This document shows, piece after piece, positions 32,563 to 43,366 of a stretch of DNA of 64,000 bases. The notes beneath the pieces are model-generated. The model was given only the letters and a program-made list of their open reading frames with translations. It ran no database searches and had not been told where the DNA came from. Both the position numbers and the translations under genes were made by a program. How positions within the stretch are numbered: the stretch's first letter is position 1; each line of letters starts with the position of its first letter. Origin of the DNA: Acidimicrobiia bacterium (lineage in GTDB: Bacteria > Actinomycetota > Acidimicrobiia > Acidimicrobiales > CAIXPF01); NCBI GenBank assembly GCA_947476745.1, contig CANJRG010000009.1, positions 1-64,000 of the forward strand. The letters run 5' to 3'.

Positions 32563-33795
32563 ATGACCGCCGAGGACGCCCACCGCGCAGCACTGGCCTG
32601 GTTCCGAACCAATTGGGACCCCCAACAGCCCTTGCGCGACTGGTGGCAGCTCCTCGCCGACAGCGGCTGGGGCTTCCCGACCTGGCCCGAGGCGTTCTTC
32701 GGCAAGGGGCTCGACGCGGCTGGCGGCAAGGCGGTGGCCCGTGCCCGGCGCGAGGTCGGCGCCTTCGGCGGCCCCCAGGGCATCGCCACCATGATGGTCG
32801 CCCCCACCCTGATGGAGGTCGGTACCCCGGCGCAGCAGCAGCGCTACCTGCCGGCCCTCGCCAACGGCACCGAGATCTGGTGCCAGCTGTTCTCCGAACC
32901 AGGCGCCGGCAGCGACCTCGCCGGGGTCCAGACCCGCGCGGTGCGCGATGGCGACGAATGGATCGTCACCGGCCAGAAGGTGTGGACCTCCGGCGGCCAC
33001 TACGCCAAGTGGGCCATCCTCGTCGCCCGCACCGACTCCGACGTGCCGAAACATGCCGGGCTCAGCTTCTTCCTCATCGACATGGACCAACCCGGTGTGG
33101 AGGTCCGACCACTTCGGCAGATGACCGGAACCGCCGAGTTCAACGAGGTGTTCCTCACCGAGGCCCGAGTACGCCATGACGACCTCGTGGGCGAGCTCGG
33201 CGGTGGTTGGGGCGTGGCCCTGCGGCTGCTCGGCCACGAACGCGACAGCCTCGATGCCGACGCCGACGTCTCCGGCATCCAGGGCGACCTCGATCTCGGG
33301 GCCCCGGCAGGCTCGTTCGTGGGCGGCGGCGCCAACCCCGGGGCCGACGACGGCACCGGACCCTTCGCCCTCACCCAGGGTCAGGGGGCGATGGACCTCG
33401 TCACCGAGTTGCTGGCCGACGCGGGCCGTAACGGCGACGCCCTCGCCCGCCAGTGGGCCGCCTCGGTGGCCACCCAGGTACGCCTCGCCCGATACAACGC
33501 CGGGTCCCTGCCGGCCAGCGCGGGCAAGCTCGCCGCCACCAAGCTGCTGCGCGAGGTCCGCGACCTCTCCCTCCGGTTGCTCGGCCCCGGCGGCACCCTC
33601 ACCGGACCCGACGCCGCACGGGCCGGCCTGGTGGCGGACATGGCGCTGCTCAGCCCCGGGCTGTCCATCGCCGGCGGCACCGACGAGATCCAGCGGAACA
33701 TCATCGGCGAACGCGACCTCGGGCTACCGCCCGAACCGCGCGTGGACAAGCACGTCACGTTCCGGGAGCTCAACCAGCCCGGTGCCCACAGCTGA
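32563..33795 (+). CDS. Acyl-CoA dehydrogenase family protein
   Basis: 410 aa. Visible ACAD segments: LFSEPGAGSDLAGVQTRA, VTGQKVWTSGGHYAKW, FFLIDMDQPGVEVRPLRQMTG and the C-terminal AGGTDEIQRNIIGERDLGLP. An insertion of about 45 residues rich in Gly/Asp (SGIQGDLDLGAPAGSF onwards) replaces part of the helical region, as in FadE6/FadE17-like actinobacterial enzymes. Probably acts on an unusual acyl-CoA. The 168-bp gap after it holds only CCCGGG-rich inverted repeats. Confidence 0.88.
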   Translation: MTAEDAHRAALAWFRTNWDPQQPLRDWWQLLADSGWGFPTWPEAFFGKGLDAAGGKAVARARREVGAFGGPQGIATMMVAPTLMEVGTPAQQQRYLPALANGTEIWCQLFSEPGAGSDLAGVQTRAVRDGDEWIVTGQKVWTSGGHYAKWAILVARTDSDVPKHAGLSFFLIDMDQPGVEVRPLRQMTGTAEFNEVFLTEARVRHDDLVGELGGGWGVALRLLGHERDSLDADADVSGIQGDLDLGAPAGSFVGGGANPGADDGTGPFALTQGQGAMDLVTELLADAGRNGDALARQWAASVATQVRLARYNAGSLPASAGKLAATKLLREVRDLSLRLLGPGGTLTGPDAARAGLVADMALLSPGLSIAGGTDEIQRNIIGERDLGLPPEPRVDKHVTFRELNQPGAHS

Positions 33796-33963
33796 CCGCG
33801 CAACCCGTTCAGGACCCGGCGTAGCCCGGGGCCGGCACCACCCTGCCCGGGACCGACGCCGCCCGGGACAAACCCGGGTCGACCCGGCGCGCGCTCGGTC
33901 TGGCGCTCCCCGCACTCATCCGGGATGGCATTGCGCAGGGAGCACTCCTAGTTTCCTCCAGCA

Positions 33964-35340
33964 ATGGCCACCTCCGTCGTCCTGCTCACCCGTGTCCTGC
34001 GCCTGCACGACCACCCGGCCCTCGCCACCGCCGTCCGGCGCAGTGAGCACGTCGTCCCGCTGTTCGTCGTGGATCCGGCCATCGTCGAGGGGCGCTTCGG
34101 CAGTCCCAACCGCGTCGCCTTCCTGCGCGACTGCCTCGAGGAGCTCGCCGCCGAACTCCGCCGGCTCGGCGCCGATCTCGTCGTGCGGCGGGGCGACCCG
34201 GTGGAGCAGGCGTTGCGGCTCGCCGTCGAGGTCGGGGCCGACAGCATCCACTACAGCACCGACGTCGGCCGTTACGCCGAGCGACGTCAGCAACGACTGA
34301 CCGACGAAGCAGCGGCAGCCGGGGTCGACGCGATCGGCCATCCCGGCATCGCGGTCGTCGAGGCGGGCACGCTCACCCCCAGCGGCGGTGGCGATCACTT
34401 CAAGGTCTTCACCCCATACTTCAGAGTATGGTCACGGTCGATGCGTCGTCCGGTAGCCGCCGCTCCACGGGCCATCTCGCTGCCCGAGCACCTCAACATG
34501 GGTCCCGGCCTCGACACCGTGCTCCCGGCGCCGCTGCACACGTCGCCCCAGCGTCCCCTCGGCGGCGAGCAACGCGCCCGTCGGCAACTCGAACGCTGGG
34601 CCGACGAACAGCTCGCCCGTTACGAGGACATCCACGACGACCTCGCCGGCGATCAGACCTCGAAGCTCAGCCCCTACCTGCACTTCGGCTGCCTGTCGGC
34701 GCTCGACCTGTGCACCCGACTCGTCGGTCGACCGGGCAGTGAGGCCTTCATCCGCCAGCTGTGCTGGCGGGACTTCCACCACCAGGTGACCGCCGCCTTC
34801 CCCGACATCGCCCGCCGGGACTACCGCAGCCGCCACGACGTGTGGGCCGATGACGACGACGCGATCACCGCCTGGAAGGACGGGCGCACCGGCTACCCCA
34901 TCGTCGACGCCGGGATGCGCCAACTGCGCCTCGAGGGCTGGATGCACAACCGGGCCCGCATGATCACGGCGTCGTTCCTGGTCAAGGACCTCGGCGTCGA
35001 CTGGCGGATCGGGGCCGACCACTTCCTGGTCTGGCTGACCGACGGGGACATCGCCCAGAACTCGGCCAACTGGCAATGGACCGCCGGCACCGGCAACGAC
35101 ACCCGCCCGAACCGGGTGTTCAACCCGCTGCGCCAGGCCGAACGTTTCGACGCCCGCGGCGACTACGTCCGGCGCTACGTGCCGGAGCTGGCGTCGTTGA
35201 GCGGCGCGGAGGTCCACCAGCCCTGGCGGGTGCCCGGCCCGCGACGGCCCGCCGACTACCCCGCGCCGATCGTCGACCACGACCAGGCGGCGGCCGCGTT
35301 CCTGGCCCGCCGGGCCGGACAGCAACAGCTGGCCCTGTGA
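33964..35340 (+). CDS. phrB: Deoxyribodipyrimidine photolyase
   Basis: 458 aa. The N-terminal antenna domain starts SVVLLTRVLRLHDHPAL. The FAD domain includes KLSPYLHFGCLSALDL, FIRQLCWRDFHHQV, YPIVDAGMRQLRLEGWMHNRARMITASFLVKDL (in parts) and NWQWTAGTGNDTRPNRVFNP, which carries the Trp and Asp residues used in CPD repair. It reverses UV dimers with blue light. Start ATG 33964; TAGTTT is nine bases upstream. A surface or light-exposed habitat would fit. Confidence 0.93.
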   Translation: MATSVVLLTRVLRLHDHPALATAVRRSEHVVPLFVVDPAIVEGRFGSPNRVAFLRDCLEELAAELRRLGADLVVRRGDPVEQALRLAVEVGADSIHYSTDVGRYAERRQQRLTDEAAAAGVDAIGHPGIAVVEAGTLTPSGGGDHFKVFTPYFRVWSRSMRRPVAAAPRAISLPEHLNMGPGLDTVLPAPLHTSPQRPLGGEQRARRQLERWADEQLARYEDIHDDLAGDQTSKLSPYLHFGCLSALDLCTRLVGRPGSEAFIRQLCWRDFHHQVTAAFPDIARRDYRSRHDVWADDDDAITAWKDGRTGYPIVDAGMRQLRLEGWMHNRARMITASFLVKDLGVDWRIGADHFLVWLTDGDIAQNSANWQWTAGTGNDTRPNRVFNPLRQAERFDARGDYVRRYVPELASLSGAEVHQPWRVPGPRRPADYPAPIVDHDQAAAAFLARRAGQQQLAL

Positions 35341-35385
35341 CCGGCCGGCCGGGCCTTTCGGACACGGCAGGGTCGGGCCTGCCCG

Positions 35386-35970
35386 TCAGTTGACCTCGGG
35401 GTCCTCCGCAGCATGGGCCCACATCGCCCACGAACCGCCCTGGCGTCCGAGCACCCGATACCACAGCTCCGACGGATCGGTAGAGAACCAGTCGCCGGGC
35501 AGGGAGGGCAACACCCACCAGGCCTGCGACCGCAGCTCGTTGCGCAACTGGCCCGGACCCCATCCGGCATAACCGCTGTAGAGGCGCAGCTCGCCGACCA
35601 CGGAGCCGGCCACCGACACCTCGGTGTCGAGATCGACGACGGCCAGCGGGCCGAACACCGAGGTCACCCCGGCGGGCAGCGGGTCCGCCGTGGTCACCCG
35701 GCCCAGCGCCAGGGCACTGCCCTCGGCAACCGGCCCCCCGGCGAACAACACCCCGGGTGGGCTGGTCAGCCCGGCCCACGCCGGCAGGGTGTCCGCCACC
35801 GTGAGCTCCATCGGCCGGTTCAGCACCACCCCCAACGAGCCCACCGCATCGTCGTGCTCCAACAGCAGCACCACGGTCCGGAAGAAGGTCGGCTCGGCGA
35901 TCACCGGCGTGGCGAGCAGGAGACAGCCGGCGACGGGTGCAGCCCCGGTGGCGTGCGGTTGCCCCGTCAT
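35386..35970 (-). CDS. YqgE/AlgH family protein (UPF0301)
   Basis: 194 aa. Family marks: GCLLLATPVIAEPTFFRTVVLLLEHDD, GVVLNRPM, FAGGPV and LYSGYAGWGPGQL (in parts). The fold is known; the biochemical role is not. The ATG at 35970 overlaps the stop of the upstream transporter gene by one base (TGATG), so translation is coupled. Confidence 0.9.
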   Translation of the reverse strand: MTGQPHATGAAPVAGCLLLATPVIAEPTFFRTVVLLLEHDDAVGSLGVVLNRPMELTVADTLPAWAGLTSPPGVLFAGGPVAEGSALALGRVTTADPLPAGVTSVFGPLAVVDLDTEVSVAGSVVGELRLYSGYAGWGPGQLRNELRSQAWWVLPSLPGDWFSTDPSELWYRVLGRQGGSWAMWAHAAEDPEVN

Positions 35971-36887
35971 CACCGGTTCCGGTGCAGATCCGGTTCGATG
36001 TAGATCAGGCGAACGGTCGGTACCTCGGCGCGCACCCGGACCTCGGCCGCGTCGATCGCCAGCGCCAACTCCGGCAGGGTCAGGGCCGGATCGAAGGCCA
36101 GCTTGGCTGCCACCAGGAGATCCTCGGGACCGAGGTGCTGGGTCCGCAGGTGGATGACCGCCTCGACCTTCGGATCGTCGGCGAGGACGCGCTCGATGGC
36201 GACGGTGTCCTCAACCAGTGCCGACTCCCCGATGAGCAGGCTCTTCATCTCCACGGCCAGCGTGATGGCGATCACTCCCAGCAGCAGGCCGATGCACAGC
36301 GTGGCGATGCCGTCGAATACCGGGTTACCGGTGGTGACGCTGAGCACCACCCCGAGGAGGGCCAGGACCAGGCCGATCAGCGCCCCGGCGTCCTCGAGCA
36401 GCACCACCGGCAACTCCGGCGCCCGCGACTCGCGGATGTAGCGGACCAGGCTGCGGCCACGGCGCACTGCCGACGCCTCCTTGACCGCGGTGGCGAACGA
36501 GCCACCCTCGAGCACCATGGCAGCCAGCAGGATCCCGACGGCGATCGGGCCCGATTCGATGGCGTGCGGATGACGGATCTTGGCGATGCCTTCGTAGATG
36601 GCGAACGCGGCACCACCGATGAACAGCACGAGCGCCACCACGAACGCCCAGAAGTACCGCTCCCTGCCGTAGCCGAAGGGATGGCTCACGTCGGGTGCGC
36701 GACGGGCCCGATGATCGCCGAGCAGGAGCAGACCCTGGTTGCCGGTATCGGCCAGGGAATGCACCGATTCCGCCAGCAGCGACGACGAGCGGGTGAGCAG
36801 GAAGCCGATGAACTTCGCCACAGCAATGCCGAGGTTGGCCGCGAACGCCGCAAAGATCGCCCGTTTTACGTGCCCGCTGCCCGACAT
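35970..36887 (-). CDS. Cation diffusion facilitator (CDF) transporter
   Basis: 305 aa. Helices from about residue 8 to 215. SLLAESVHSLADTGNQ carries the helix-2 HxxxD metal site and VVLLEDAGALIGLVLAL the helix-5 acidic site (ED in place of the usual HxxxD), so the ion may be Zn, Fe or Mn. The C-terminal ~90 residues form the cytoplasmic ferredoxin-like domain. It exports divalent metals by proton antiport. TAGGAT lies eight bases before ATG 36887. Confidence 0.88.
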   Translation of the reverse strand: MSGSGHVKRAIFAAFAANLGIAVAKFIGFLLTRSSSLLAESVHSLADTGNQGLLLLGDHRARRAPDVSHPFGYGRERYFWAFVVALVLFIGGAAFAIYEGIAKIRHPHAIESGPIAVGILLAAMVLEGGSFATAVKEASAVRRGRSLVRYIRESRAPELPVVLLEDAGALIGLVLALLGVVLSVTTGNPVFDGIATLCIGLLLGVIAITLAVEMKSLLIGESALVEDTVAIERVLADDPKVEAVIHLRTQHLGPEDLLVAAKLAFDPALTLPELALAIDAAEVRVRAEVPTVRLIYIEPDLHRNR

Positions 36888-36943
36888 GGCGTCCGATCCT
36901 AGGAGAGTCGACGCCAGGCCGGGCCCGGGCACCGGTCGAACGC

Positions 36944-38047
36944 TCAACGTTGTAGGGAAGCCGACCCCTCGCTGATCAGCGGCCACAGGGCGTCGGCCCC
37001 GACGCCGCCGACCATCCGGCCGAGCTCTTCGCGCCACCACGAGGTGGAGCCGAACTCCTCCCGCCAGGCCATCACCCGTCGGGACAGATGGTGCAACACG
37101 AACTCACGGGTCATCCCGATCGCCCCGTGGACCTGATGGGCCCGGGCGATCACATCACTGCCGCTGTCGCCGGCGATCGACTTGAGCGAGGCGATCTCGA
37201 ACGCGGCGTCGCCCTGCCCGAGGGCGTAGGTCGTCGCGTCGAGGGCCATGCCGATCAACGTCGCCTCCGAGCTGAGCCGCACCAGATGGGCTGCTACCGC
37301 CTGGAAACGGTTGATCTTCTGTCCGAACTGCGAGCGCTGGCCGGCGTACTCCACCGTGAGCTCGGCGATACGCTCACAGGCCCCCGCGATCTGGGCGCTG
37401 CGGCACAGGGCGCCGCGCCGGCGCAACGCTGCTGCGTCGACCCCGGCGGGAGCGGTAGCCCGATGGGCCAGCGCGGTGCGCTCAAAGCGCACGGTCTCGC
37501 GCGGTTCGCCGGCGAGGTTGCGAACCGCCTCGATGCTCACCCCCTGCGCGCCGGGCTCGACCGCGATGATCTCGTCGCCGACGAGGGCGAGGATGTAGGT
37601 CGCTTTTGCCGCCCACGGGACGCGGTGGGCCACCCCGCTGAGGGTGTCACCGTCGAGCGTCAAACGGTCCTGCGGCCGCTGGGGCACCACGGTCAGCGGG
37701 CCCTCCGGCAGGGCCAAACCCGCTGCGCCGGCCAGCCAACCGCCGAGCAGACCGGTCTCCGCAACCGGCAACGGCACGGTGTAACGGCCGGCGAGCCGCA
37801 GCACCCCGACCGCGTCGACCAGGCCGCCACCGGAGCCGCCGACCGCCTCGTCGACCCCGACCCACGGGGCCCCGGTACCGGCGAGCGGCTCCCAGATCGT
37901 GGCGGCCCAACCCTCCGTCTCGGCCACCTGGATCACCTGGTGGCTGCAGGTCTGGGTGAATAGCCGGTGCAACGTCTCCATCAGCAACGGATCGGCCACG
38001 GTCACCGTGTACTGGTCCGCACCCTCGAAATTGCCCTGGCCGCTCAT
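36944..38047 (-). CDS. Acyl-CoA dehydrogenase, small/alpha-like subunit
   Basis: 367 aa. The FAD-binding middle is reduced and the flavin-contact motif is not obvious. The C-terminal helical part is clear (GACERIAELTVEYAGQRSQFGQKI, VHGAIGMTREFVLHHLSRRVMAWREEFG, in parts). This layout and the ATGA overlap with the gene before it are typical of the heterotetrameric (alpha2beta2) ACADs used in steroid side-chain and related degradation. It would work only with its partner at 38044. Confidence 0.85.
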   Translation of the reverse strand: MSGQGNFEGADQYTVTVADPLLMETLHRLFTQTCSHQVIQVAETEGWAATIWEPLAGTGAPWVGVDEAVGGSGGGLVDAVGVLRLAGRYTVPLPVAETGLLGGWLAGAAGLALPEGPLTVVPQRPQDRLTLDGDTLSGVAHRVPWAAKATYILALVGDEIIAVEPGAQGVSIEAVRNLAGEPRETVRFERTALAHRATAPAGVDAAALRRRGALCRSAQIAGACERIAELTVEYAGQRSQFGQKINRFQAVAAHLVRLSSEATLIGMALDATTYALGQGDAAFEIASLKSIAGDSGSDVIARAHQVHGAIGMTREFVLHHLSRRVMAWREEFGSTSWWREELGRMVGGVGADALWPLISEGSASLQR

Positions 38048-39249
38048 CGACTCACCCCGTGCCATGCCGCGAGGCCCTTGTTGGCCACGGTCCGAAGGAT
38101 TTCGTTGGTACCACCGCGGATGGTGAAGCTCGGCCCGGTCAGGATGCAGGCCGCCAACAGCCGGTTGCCCAGCGTGGCAGCCTCCTGGCTCGGCTCCTCG
38201 TCGTCCCACAGGTCGTGCAGCAGCTCGATCATCTCCTGCTCGAAGCTGGTGCCGAGGTCCTTCACGATCGACGCTTCGACGGCCGGGGCGCCGCCCTGGT
38301 CGATGGTCCGCGAGATAGAGAAGGACAGGTTGCGCAGCGCCCAGTACCGGGCGGTGATCCGGCCGAAGACGTCGTAGGAACGCACGTCGAGCTCGCCCTC
38401 GGCCAGCTTCTCGCGCAACAGCTGTTCGAAAGTGGCGTACACCGACAGGAACCGGTCCGGTCCGGCCCGCTCGTAGGCGAGCTCGGAGTTGACCTGCGAC
38501 CAGCCGCGTCCGATCTCGCCGAGCACCTGCTCGTCGGGCACGAACACGTCGGTCATCACCACCTCGTTGAAGTGGTAGGTCCCGTCGAGGAACGCGATCG
38601 GGTTGATCTGCAGACCGGGCGTACCGTGCAGCTCCACCAGGAACTGCGACAGGCCCTCGTGACGGTCCCCCTCGTTGGGGCTGGTGCGGCACAGCACGAT
38701 GAACCAGTGGTTCTGCATCGCGTTGGACGTCCAGATCTTGGTGCCGTTGAGCAGCCAGCCACCATCGGTCCGGGTGGCGGTGGTCCGCACCGCGGCGAGA
38801 TCCGACCCGGCGTCGGGCTCGGACATGCCGATGGAGAACCACATCTCGCCGCGGGCGATCGCCGGCAGGAACTTCTCGCGCTGCTCGTCGGTGCCGAACC
38901 GCATGATCGTCGGGGCACTCTGCCGATCGGCCACCCAGTGGGCGCCGATGGGTGCTCCCGCCTTCAGCATCTCCTCCACGACGATGAAGCGGTCGACCGC
39001 CGAACGGGCCGGGCCGCCGTACCGGGTCGGAACCGACATACCGACCCAGCCACGCGCCGCCATCTTCTTGGTGAACTCACCGTGATGGTCAGCCGACATG
39101 CCGAGACACGGCCGGTACGAACCCGTCGGCAGCTCGGTGCGCAGGAACTCGCGCACCTCTTGTTTGAGGTCCTCCTCGGCGGCCGTGAAGGTCGTGTAGG
39201 TGAACCCCTTCGACGCCCCGATCTGGGCTGAGCTCTGTGCGACGGCCAT
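38044..39249 (-). CDS. Acyl-CoA dehydrogenase, large subunit of the pair
   Basis: 401 aa. FSIGMSEPDAGSDLAAVRTTA and LNGTKIWTSNAMQNHW are the flavin and substrate segments. The C-terminus FTIRGGTNEILRTVANKGLAAW is the FadE-type signature. It dehydrogenates an acyl-CoA as a complex with the following gene, like FadE28-FadE29. GGGGGGA stands a few bases before ATG 39249. Substrate inferred only by analogy. Confidence 0.88.
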   Translation of the reverse strand: MAVAQSSAQIGASKGFTYTTFTAAEEDLKQEVREFLRTELPTGSYRPCLGMSADHHGEFTKKMAARGWVGMSVPTRYGGPARSAVDRFIVVEEMLKAGAPIGAHWVADRQSAPTIMRFGTDEQREKFLPAIARGEMWFSIGMSEPDAGSDLAAVRTTATRTDGGWLLNGTKIWTSNAMQNHWFIVLCRTSPNEGDRHEGLSQFLVELHGTPGLQINPIAFLDGTYHFNEVVMTDVFVPDEQVLGEIGRGWSQVNSELAYERAGPDRFLSVYATFEQLLREKLAEGELDVRSYDVFGRITARYWALRNLSFSISRTIDQGGAPAVEASIVKDLGTSFEQEMIELLHDLWDDEEPSQEAATLGNRLLAACILTGPSFTIRGGTNEILRTVANKGLAAWHGVSR

Positions 39250-39306
39250 GCATCCCCCCGAGTGGTCCGGTGTGACCTGCACCTTACCGTGCCATCGGAC
39301 GGACCC

Positions 39307-42138
39307 TCAGCTCGAGGCGTAGGCCTCGATCGGGGCGCAGCTGCAAACCAGGTGACGATCACCGTAGGCCCCGTCGATCCGACCGACGGGGGGCCAGTAC
39401 TTCGCCTCGCGTTGGCCGGGCAGCGGGTAAGCGGCCTGCTCGCGGCTGTAGCTGCGCTCCCAGCTCTCCGCCAGCAGATCGGCCGCGGTGTGCGGGGCAT
39501 GATGCAGGATCGACGGGTCACGGTCGATCTCCGCCCGGATGGCCACCATCGCGTCGCAGAACCGGTCGAGCTCGGCCAACGACTCGCTCTCGGTGGGCTC
39601 GACCATGAAGGTTCCCGCCACCGGGAAACTCATCGTCGGAGCGTGGAACCCGTAGTCCATCAGGCGCTTGGCCACGTCGTCGACGCTCACCCCGGTGGCC
39701 GCGGTCAACGGCCGCAGATCGAGGATGCACTCATGCGCCACCAGGCCGTTGGCCCCCCGGTAGAGCACCGGGTAGTGGGCATCGAGCCGCGCCGCCACGT
39801 AGTTGGCCGCCAGGATGGCGTCCACGGTGGCCGCGGTGAGTCCCTCACCACCCATTAGCGCGATGTAGGCCCAGCTGATGGGCAGGATGCCCGCGGACCC
39901 GAACGGTGCGCTGCTGATGGCGCGCACCGCGTCCGAACCGGGCAGGAACTCCGCCAGATGCGCCCCGACGGCCACGGGGCCGACCCCGGGGCCGCCGCCG
40001 CCATGGGGGATGCAGAAGGTCTTGTGCAGGTTCAGGTGCGACACGTCAGCCCCGAACGTGCCCGGCTTCGCCAGGCCCACCAGGGCGTTGAGGTTGGCCC
40101 CGTCGACGTATACCTGGCCGCCGTTGGCGTGAACGATGTCGCACAGCTCGGTGATGGCTTCCTCGAAGACCCCATGCGTCGACGGGTAGGTGACCATGAC
40201 CGCAGCGAGCTCGGCGGCATGGGCCTCGGCCTTGGCCCGCAGGTCTGTCAGGTCGACGTTGCCCTGTTCGTCGCAGGCCACGACGACCACCCGGAACCCG
40301 GCCATCACCGCTGATGCCGCGTTGGTGCCGTGGGCGGAGGACGGGATCAGGCACACCGTACGCCCGGCATCATCGCGGCTGTGGTGGTATGCCCGAATGG
40401 CCAACAGCCCCGCCAGCTCCCCCTGCGATCCGGCATTGGGCTGCAGCGAGACCGCGGCATATCCGGTGACCGCGCACAGCTGGCGTTCGAGCTCGTCGAT
40501 GAGCGCCCGATACCCCTCGGTCTGGTCCGCCGGGGCGAGCGGATGGATGCGCGAGAACTTCGGCCAGGTGACCGGCATCATCTCGGTCGTGGCGTTCAAC
40601 TTCATGGTGCAGCTGCCCAACGGGATCATGCCGCGGTCCAGGGCGTAGTCCTTGTCGGCGAGGCGCCGCAGATAGCGCAGCATCTCGGTCTCGGAGTGGA
40701 ACCGGTTGAACACCGGGTGGGTGAGGTACTCACTGGTACGGACCAGGGCGTCGGGTATGGCGTCACGCCCCGTGGCGTCGAGCTCGTCGACGTCGAGCCC
40801 ATCGGCGACAGCGAAGGCCTCCCACAGGTCGACCACGACCTGCACCGTCGTCGTCTCGTCGAGGGTCATACCCACCGAATCGGCGTCGATTCGCCGCACG
40901 TTGATGCGCCGGACCCGTGCCGCGGCCACCACCTCGTCCGCCCGGCCCGGCGTGCGCACGTTGATGGTGTCGAAGAAGGCGTTCGAGATCAGCTCGAACC
41001 CGCCGGCCCGCAAGCCGTCCGCCAGGATCGCGGTCAGGCGATGGATCCGCCGGGCGATGCGACGCAGACCCTCGGGGCCGTGGTAGGAGGCGTACATCGC
41101 CGCCATCACCGCCAGCAGCACCTGCGCGGTGCAGATGTTCGACGTCGCCTTCTCCCGGCGGATGTGCTGCTCCCTGGTCTGCAGGGCGAGACGCAGCGCC
41201 GGGCGACCCGCGGCATCCACCGAGGCGCCGACCAACCGACCCGGCATCATCCGCCGATGGGCGTCGCGTACCGCAAGGTATCCTGCATGTGGCCCACCGA
41301 ACCCGAGTGGCACACCGAAGCGCTGCGAGGTCCCGACCGCGACGTCCGCACCGAGCTCACCGGGAGGGCGTAGCAGCGTCAGGCCGAGCAGGTCTGCGGC
41401 CATCACCACCAGCGCGCCCGCGGCATGGGCCGCCTCGACCACCGGCGACGGATCACGCAGGGCACCGCTGGTACCGGGGTACTGCAGCAGCACGCCGAAG
41501 CACTCCCCGGCCACGAAGTCGGTGTACGGATCACCCACCCGGATCTCGATACCAATCGGTTCGGCCCGGGTTCGCACCACGTCGATGGTCGACCGATGGC
41601 AGTCGGCGTCGACGAAGAACACGTCGGTCGGGTTCTTGACCGCTCGGTGACACAGGGCCATCGCCTCGGCCGCCGCCGTGCCCTCGTCGAGCATGGACGC
41701 ATTGGCCAGGTCGAGCGCGGTCAGGTCGGTGATGACCGTCTGGTAGTTCAGCAGTGCCTCGAGCCGACCCTGGGAGATCTCCGGCTGATAGGGCGTGTAC
41801 GCCGTGTACCAGGCCGGGTTCTCGGCGATGTTGCGCTGGATCACCGGCGGGGTGATGGTGTCGGTGAAGCCACCGCCGAGCAGCGACGTGTAGACCTCGT
41901 TGCGCTCGGCCAGACGGGCCAGCTCGGCGAGGACCTCGCTCTCGGTCCGCGCCGCCGGCAGATCCAACGGCTCGCGCCGGCGTATACCCTCAGGTACGGC
42001 GTCGTCGATGAGGGCCTCGAGGCTGGGCCGCGACAGTGCCCTCAACATCAACGCCCGGGCCTCGTCGTCGAGGCCCAGGTGGCGCTGTCGGAAACCAGCG
42101 AGGTCTTGCAGTTCTCGCAGGGCGACACGGTCACTCAT
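39307..42138 (-). CDS. gcvP: Glycine dehydrogenase (decarboxylating), P-protein
   Basis: 943 aa, the long one-chain form with two homologous halves. The N-terminal half has [20 protein letters not shown] and [10 protein letters not shown]. The C-terminal half has the PLP site [17 protein letters not shown] (Lys), HGTNAASA and [10 protein letters not shown]. It decarboxylates glycine and hands the aminomethyl group to GcvH. ATG 42138 follows AAAGGA. It lies 58 bases after gcvT and should be in the riboswitch-controlled transcript. gcvH is not adjacent. Confidence 0.96.
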   Translation of the reverse strand: MSDRVALRELQDLAGFRQRHLGLDDEARALMLRALSRPSLEALIDDAVPEGIRRREPLDLPAARTESEVLAELARLAERNEVYTSLLGGGFTDTITPPVIQRNIAENPAWYTAYTPYQPEISQGRLEALLNYQTVITDLTALDLANASMLDEGTAAAEAMALCHRAVKNPTDVFFVDADCHRSTIDVVRTRAEPIGIEIRVGDPYTDFVAGECFGVLLQYPGTSGALRDPSPVVEAAHAAGALVVMAADLLGLTLLRPPGELGADVAVGTSQRFGVPLGFGGPHAGYLAVRDAHRRMMPGRLVGASVDAAGRPALRLALQTREQHIRREKATSNICTAQVLLAVMAAMYASYHGPEGLRRIARRIHRLTAILADGLRAGGFELISNAFFDTINVRTPGRADEVVAAARVRRINVRRIDADSVGMTLDETTTVQVVVDLWEAFAVADGLDVDELDATGRDAIPDALVRTSEYLTHPVFNRFHSETEMLRYLRRLADKDYALDRGMIPLGSCTMKLNATTEMMPVTWPKFSRIHPLAPADQTEGYRALIDELERQLCAVTGYAAVSLQPNAGSQGELAGLLAIRAYHHSRDDAGRTVCLIPSSAHGTNAASAVMAGFRVVVVACDEQGNVDLTDLRAKAEAHAAELAAVMVTYPSTHGVFEEAITELCDIVHANGGQVYVDGANLNALVGLAKPGTFGADVSHLNLHKTFCIPHGGGGPGVGPVAVGAHLAEFLPGSDAVRAISSAPFGSAGILPISWAYIALMGGEGLTAATVDAILAANYVAARLDAHYPVLYRGANGLVAHECILDLRPLTAATGVSVDDVAKRLMDYGFHAPTMSFPVAGTFMVEPTESESLAELDRFCDAMVAIRAEIDRDPSILHHAPHTAADLLAESWERSYSREQAAYPLPGQREAKYWPPVGRIDGAYGDRHLVCSCAPIEAYASS

Positions 42139-42196
42139 CGGTACAGGTCCTTTGTTCTGGTTCGGTTGCAGATCGATCGGGGGCCGGGCACCGGCG

Positions 42197-43315
42197 TCAG
42201 CGGTGGTAGTCCTTGGCCACGAAGGGAAGCGGGACGATCCGGCACGGTTCGGCCCGGTCGTTGGTCGCCGCCTCGAGCACGACATCGGGCTGCGCGTAGC
42301 CCGCCGCGACGTAGCCCATGGCCACCGGCGCGGCGAGTACCGGGCTGTAGCCACCGCTGGTCACCGTGCCGACCTCGACCCCGTCGATGCGCAGCACGGC
42401 GCCTTCGCGTACCGGACGCCGACCCACCGGACGCAGTCCGACGCGACGCCGCGGCGGTCCCTCGAGGAGCTGGCGGGCGATGACCGCGGCACCGCGGTAT
42501 CCGGCATCGGCAGCCCGCCGGCTCTTCGGCACCGCCCACTGCAGGCCGGCCTCGATCGGCGTGGTGGTGGCATCGAGGTCGTGGCCGTACAGGCACAGGC
42601 CGGCCTCGAGCCGCAGCGAGTCACGCGCCGCCAGGCCCGCCAACGCCACCTCGGATCTGCCCAGGAACATCTCAACCAAGTCGGGAGCGGCAGCCGCCGG
42701 CAGGGCGAGCTCGAACCCGTCCCCGCCGGTGTAACCCGACCGGGACAGCTCCACCGGGTGGCCACCGAGGTCGATCCGGCCCTCGTGCAGGAAGGTGAGC
42801 CCGCGCACCGACGGGTCGAAGCCGGTCAGCACGTCCTCGGCGCGCGGACCCTGCAGCGCCACCAGTGCCAGATCGTGCCGGGCGTCGATCGAACAGGCTG
42901 CTGGAAGTCGATCGGCCAGGTAGGCCAGGTCGGCCTCGGTGGTCGCTGCGTTCAGGACCATCCGCACCGCGTCGTCGCTGCGCCTGCAGATCATCAGGTC
43001 GTCGAGGATGCCGCCGGCGTCATCGGTGAGGAACGAGTACACCAGACGACCGGGGGCCGCGGCTCGGAGATCGGCCGGCATCAACTGCTCCAACGCCGCC
43101 GGCAGATCGGGACCGCGCAGATCGACCACCGCCATGTGGCTCACGTCGAACAGCGCCGCCGACTCGCGGCACTGCTGGTGCTCGGCCACCGGGCCGGCGG
43201 CGTAACGGATCGGCATGTCCCAGCCGGCGAAGGCGCCGAAACGGCCGCCGTGGCGCCGATGCAGGTCGTGCAGCACGGTCCGTCGCAGGGGGGACGTCGG
43301 CAACTCGTCGGTCAC
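42197..43315 (-). CDS. gcvT: Aminomethyltransferase (glycine cleavage T-protein)
   Basis: 372 aa. [33 protein letters not shown] (in parts), [14 protein letters not shown] and [13 protein letters not shown] are the tetrahydrofolate site, and [18 protein letters not shown] is typical of GcvT. It makes 5,10-methylene-THF and ammonia. GTG 43315 was chosen over GTG 43330 because AGGAA stands eight bases before it. First gene behind the glycine riboswitch. Confidence 0.95.
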   Translation of the reverse strand: MTDELPTSPLRRTVLHDLHRRHGGRFGAFAGWDMPIRYAAGPVAEHQQCRESAALFDVSHMAVVDLRGPDLPAALEQLMPADLRAAAPGRLVYSFLTDDAGGILDDLMICRRSDDAVRMVLNAATTEADLAYLADRLPAACSIDARHDLALVALQGPRAEDVLTGFDPSVRGLTFLHEGRIDLGGHPVELSRSGYTGGDGFELALPAAAAPDLVEMFLGRSEVALAGLAARDSLRLEAGLCLYGHDLDATTTPIEAGLQWAVPKSRRAADAGYRGAAVIARQLLEGPPRRRVGLRPVGRRPVREGAVLRIDGVEVGTVTSGGYSPVLAAPVAMGYVAAGYAQPDVVLEAATNDRAEPCRIVPLPFVAKDYHR

Positions 43316-43333
43316 GGGAAGGTTCCTCACCGG

Positions 43334-43366
43334 TGGGGGGCGCGCATCTGACGGGATGCCCCCTCT
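43334..43366 (-). promoter_or_regulatory. Hairpin between riboswitch and gcvT, possible expression platform
   Basis: GGGGGCATC pairs with GATGC and, after a GCG bulge, CCCCC. It overlaps the 3' edge of aptamer 2 and ends about 18 bases before gcvT, so it could be the switching stem. Confidence 0.4.

Noticed and set aside
40874-40895. Third copy of the 22-bp palindrome inside gcvP
   Set aside because: Only 19 of 22 bases match and the codons encode a conserved GcvP segment ([10 protein letters not shown]), so chance is likely.
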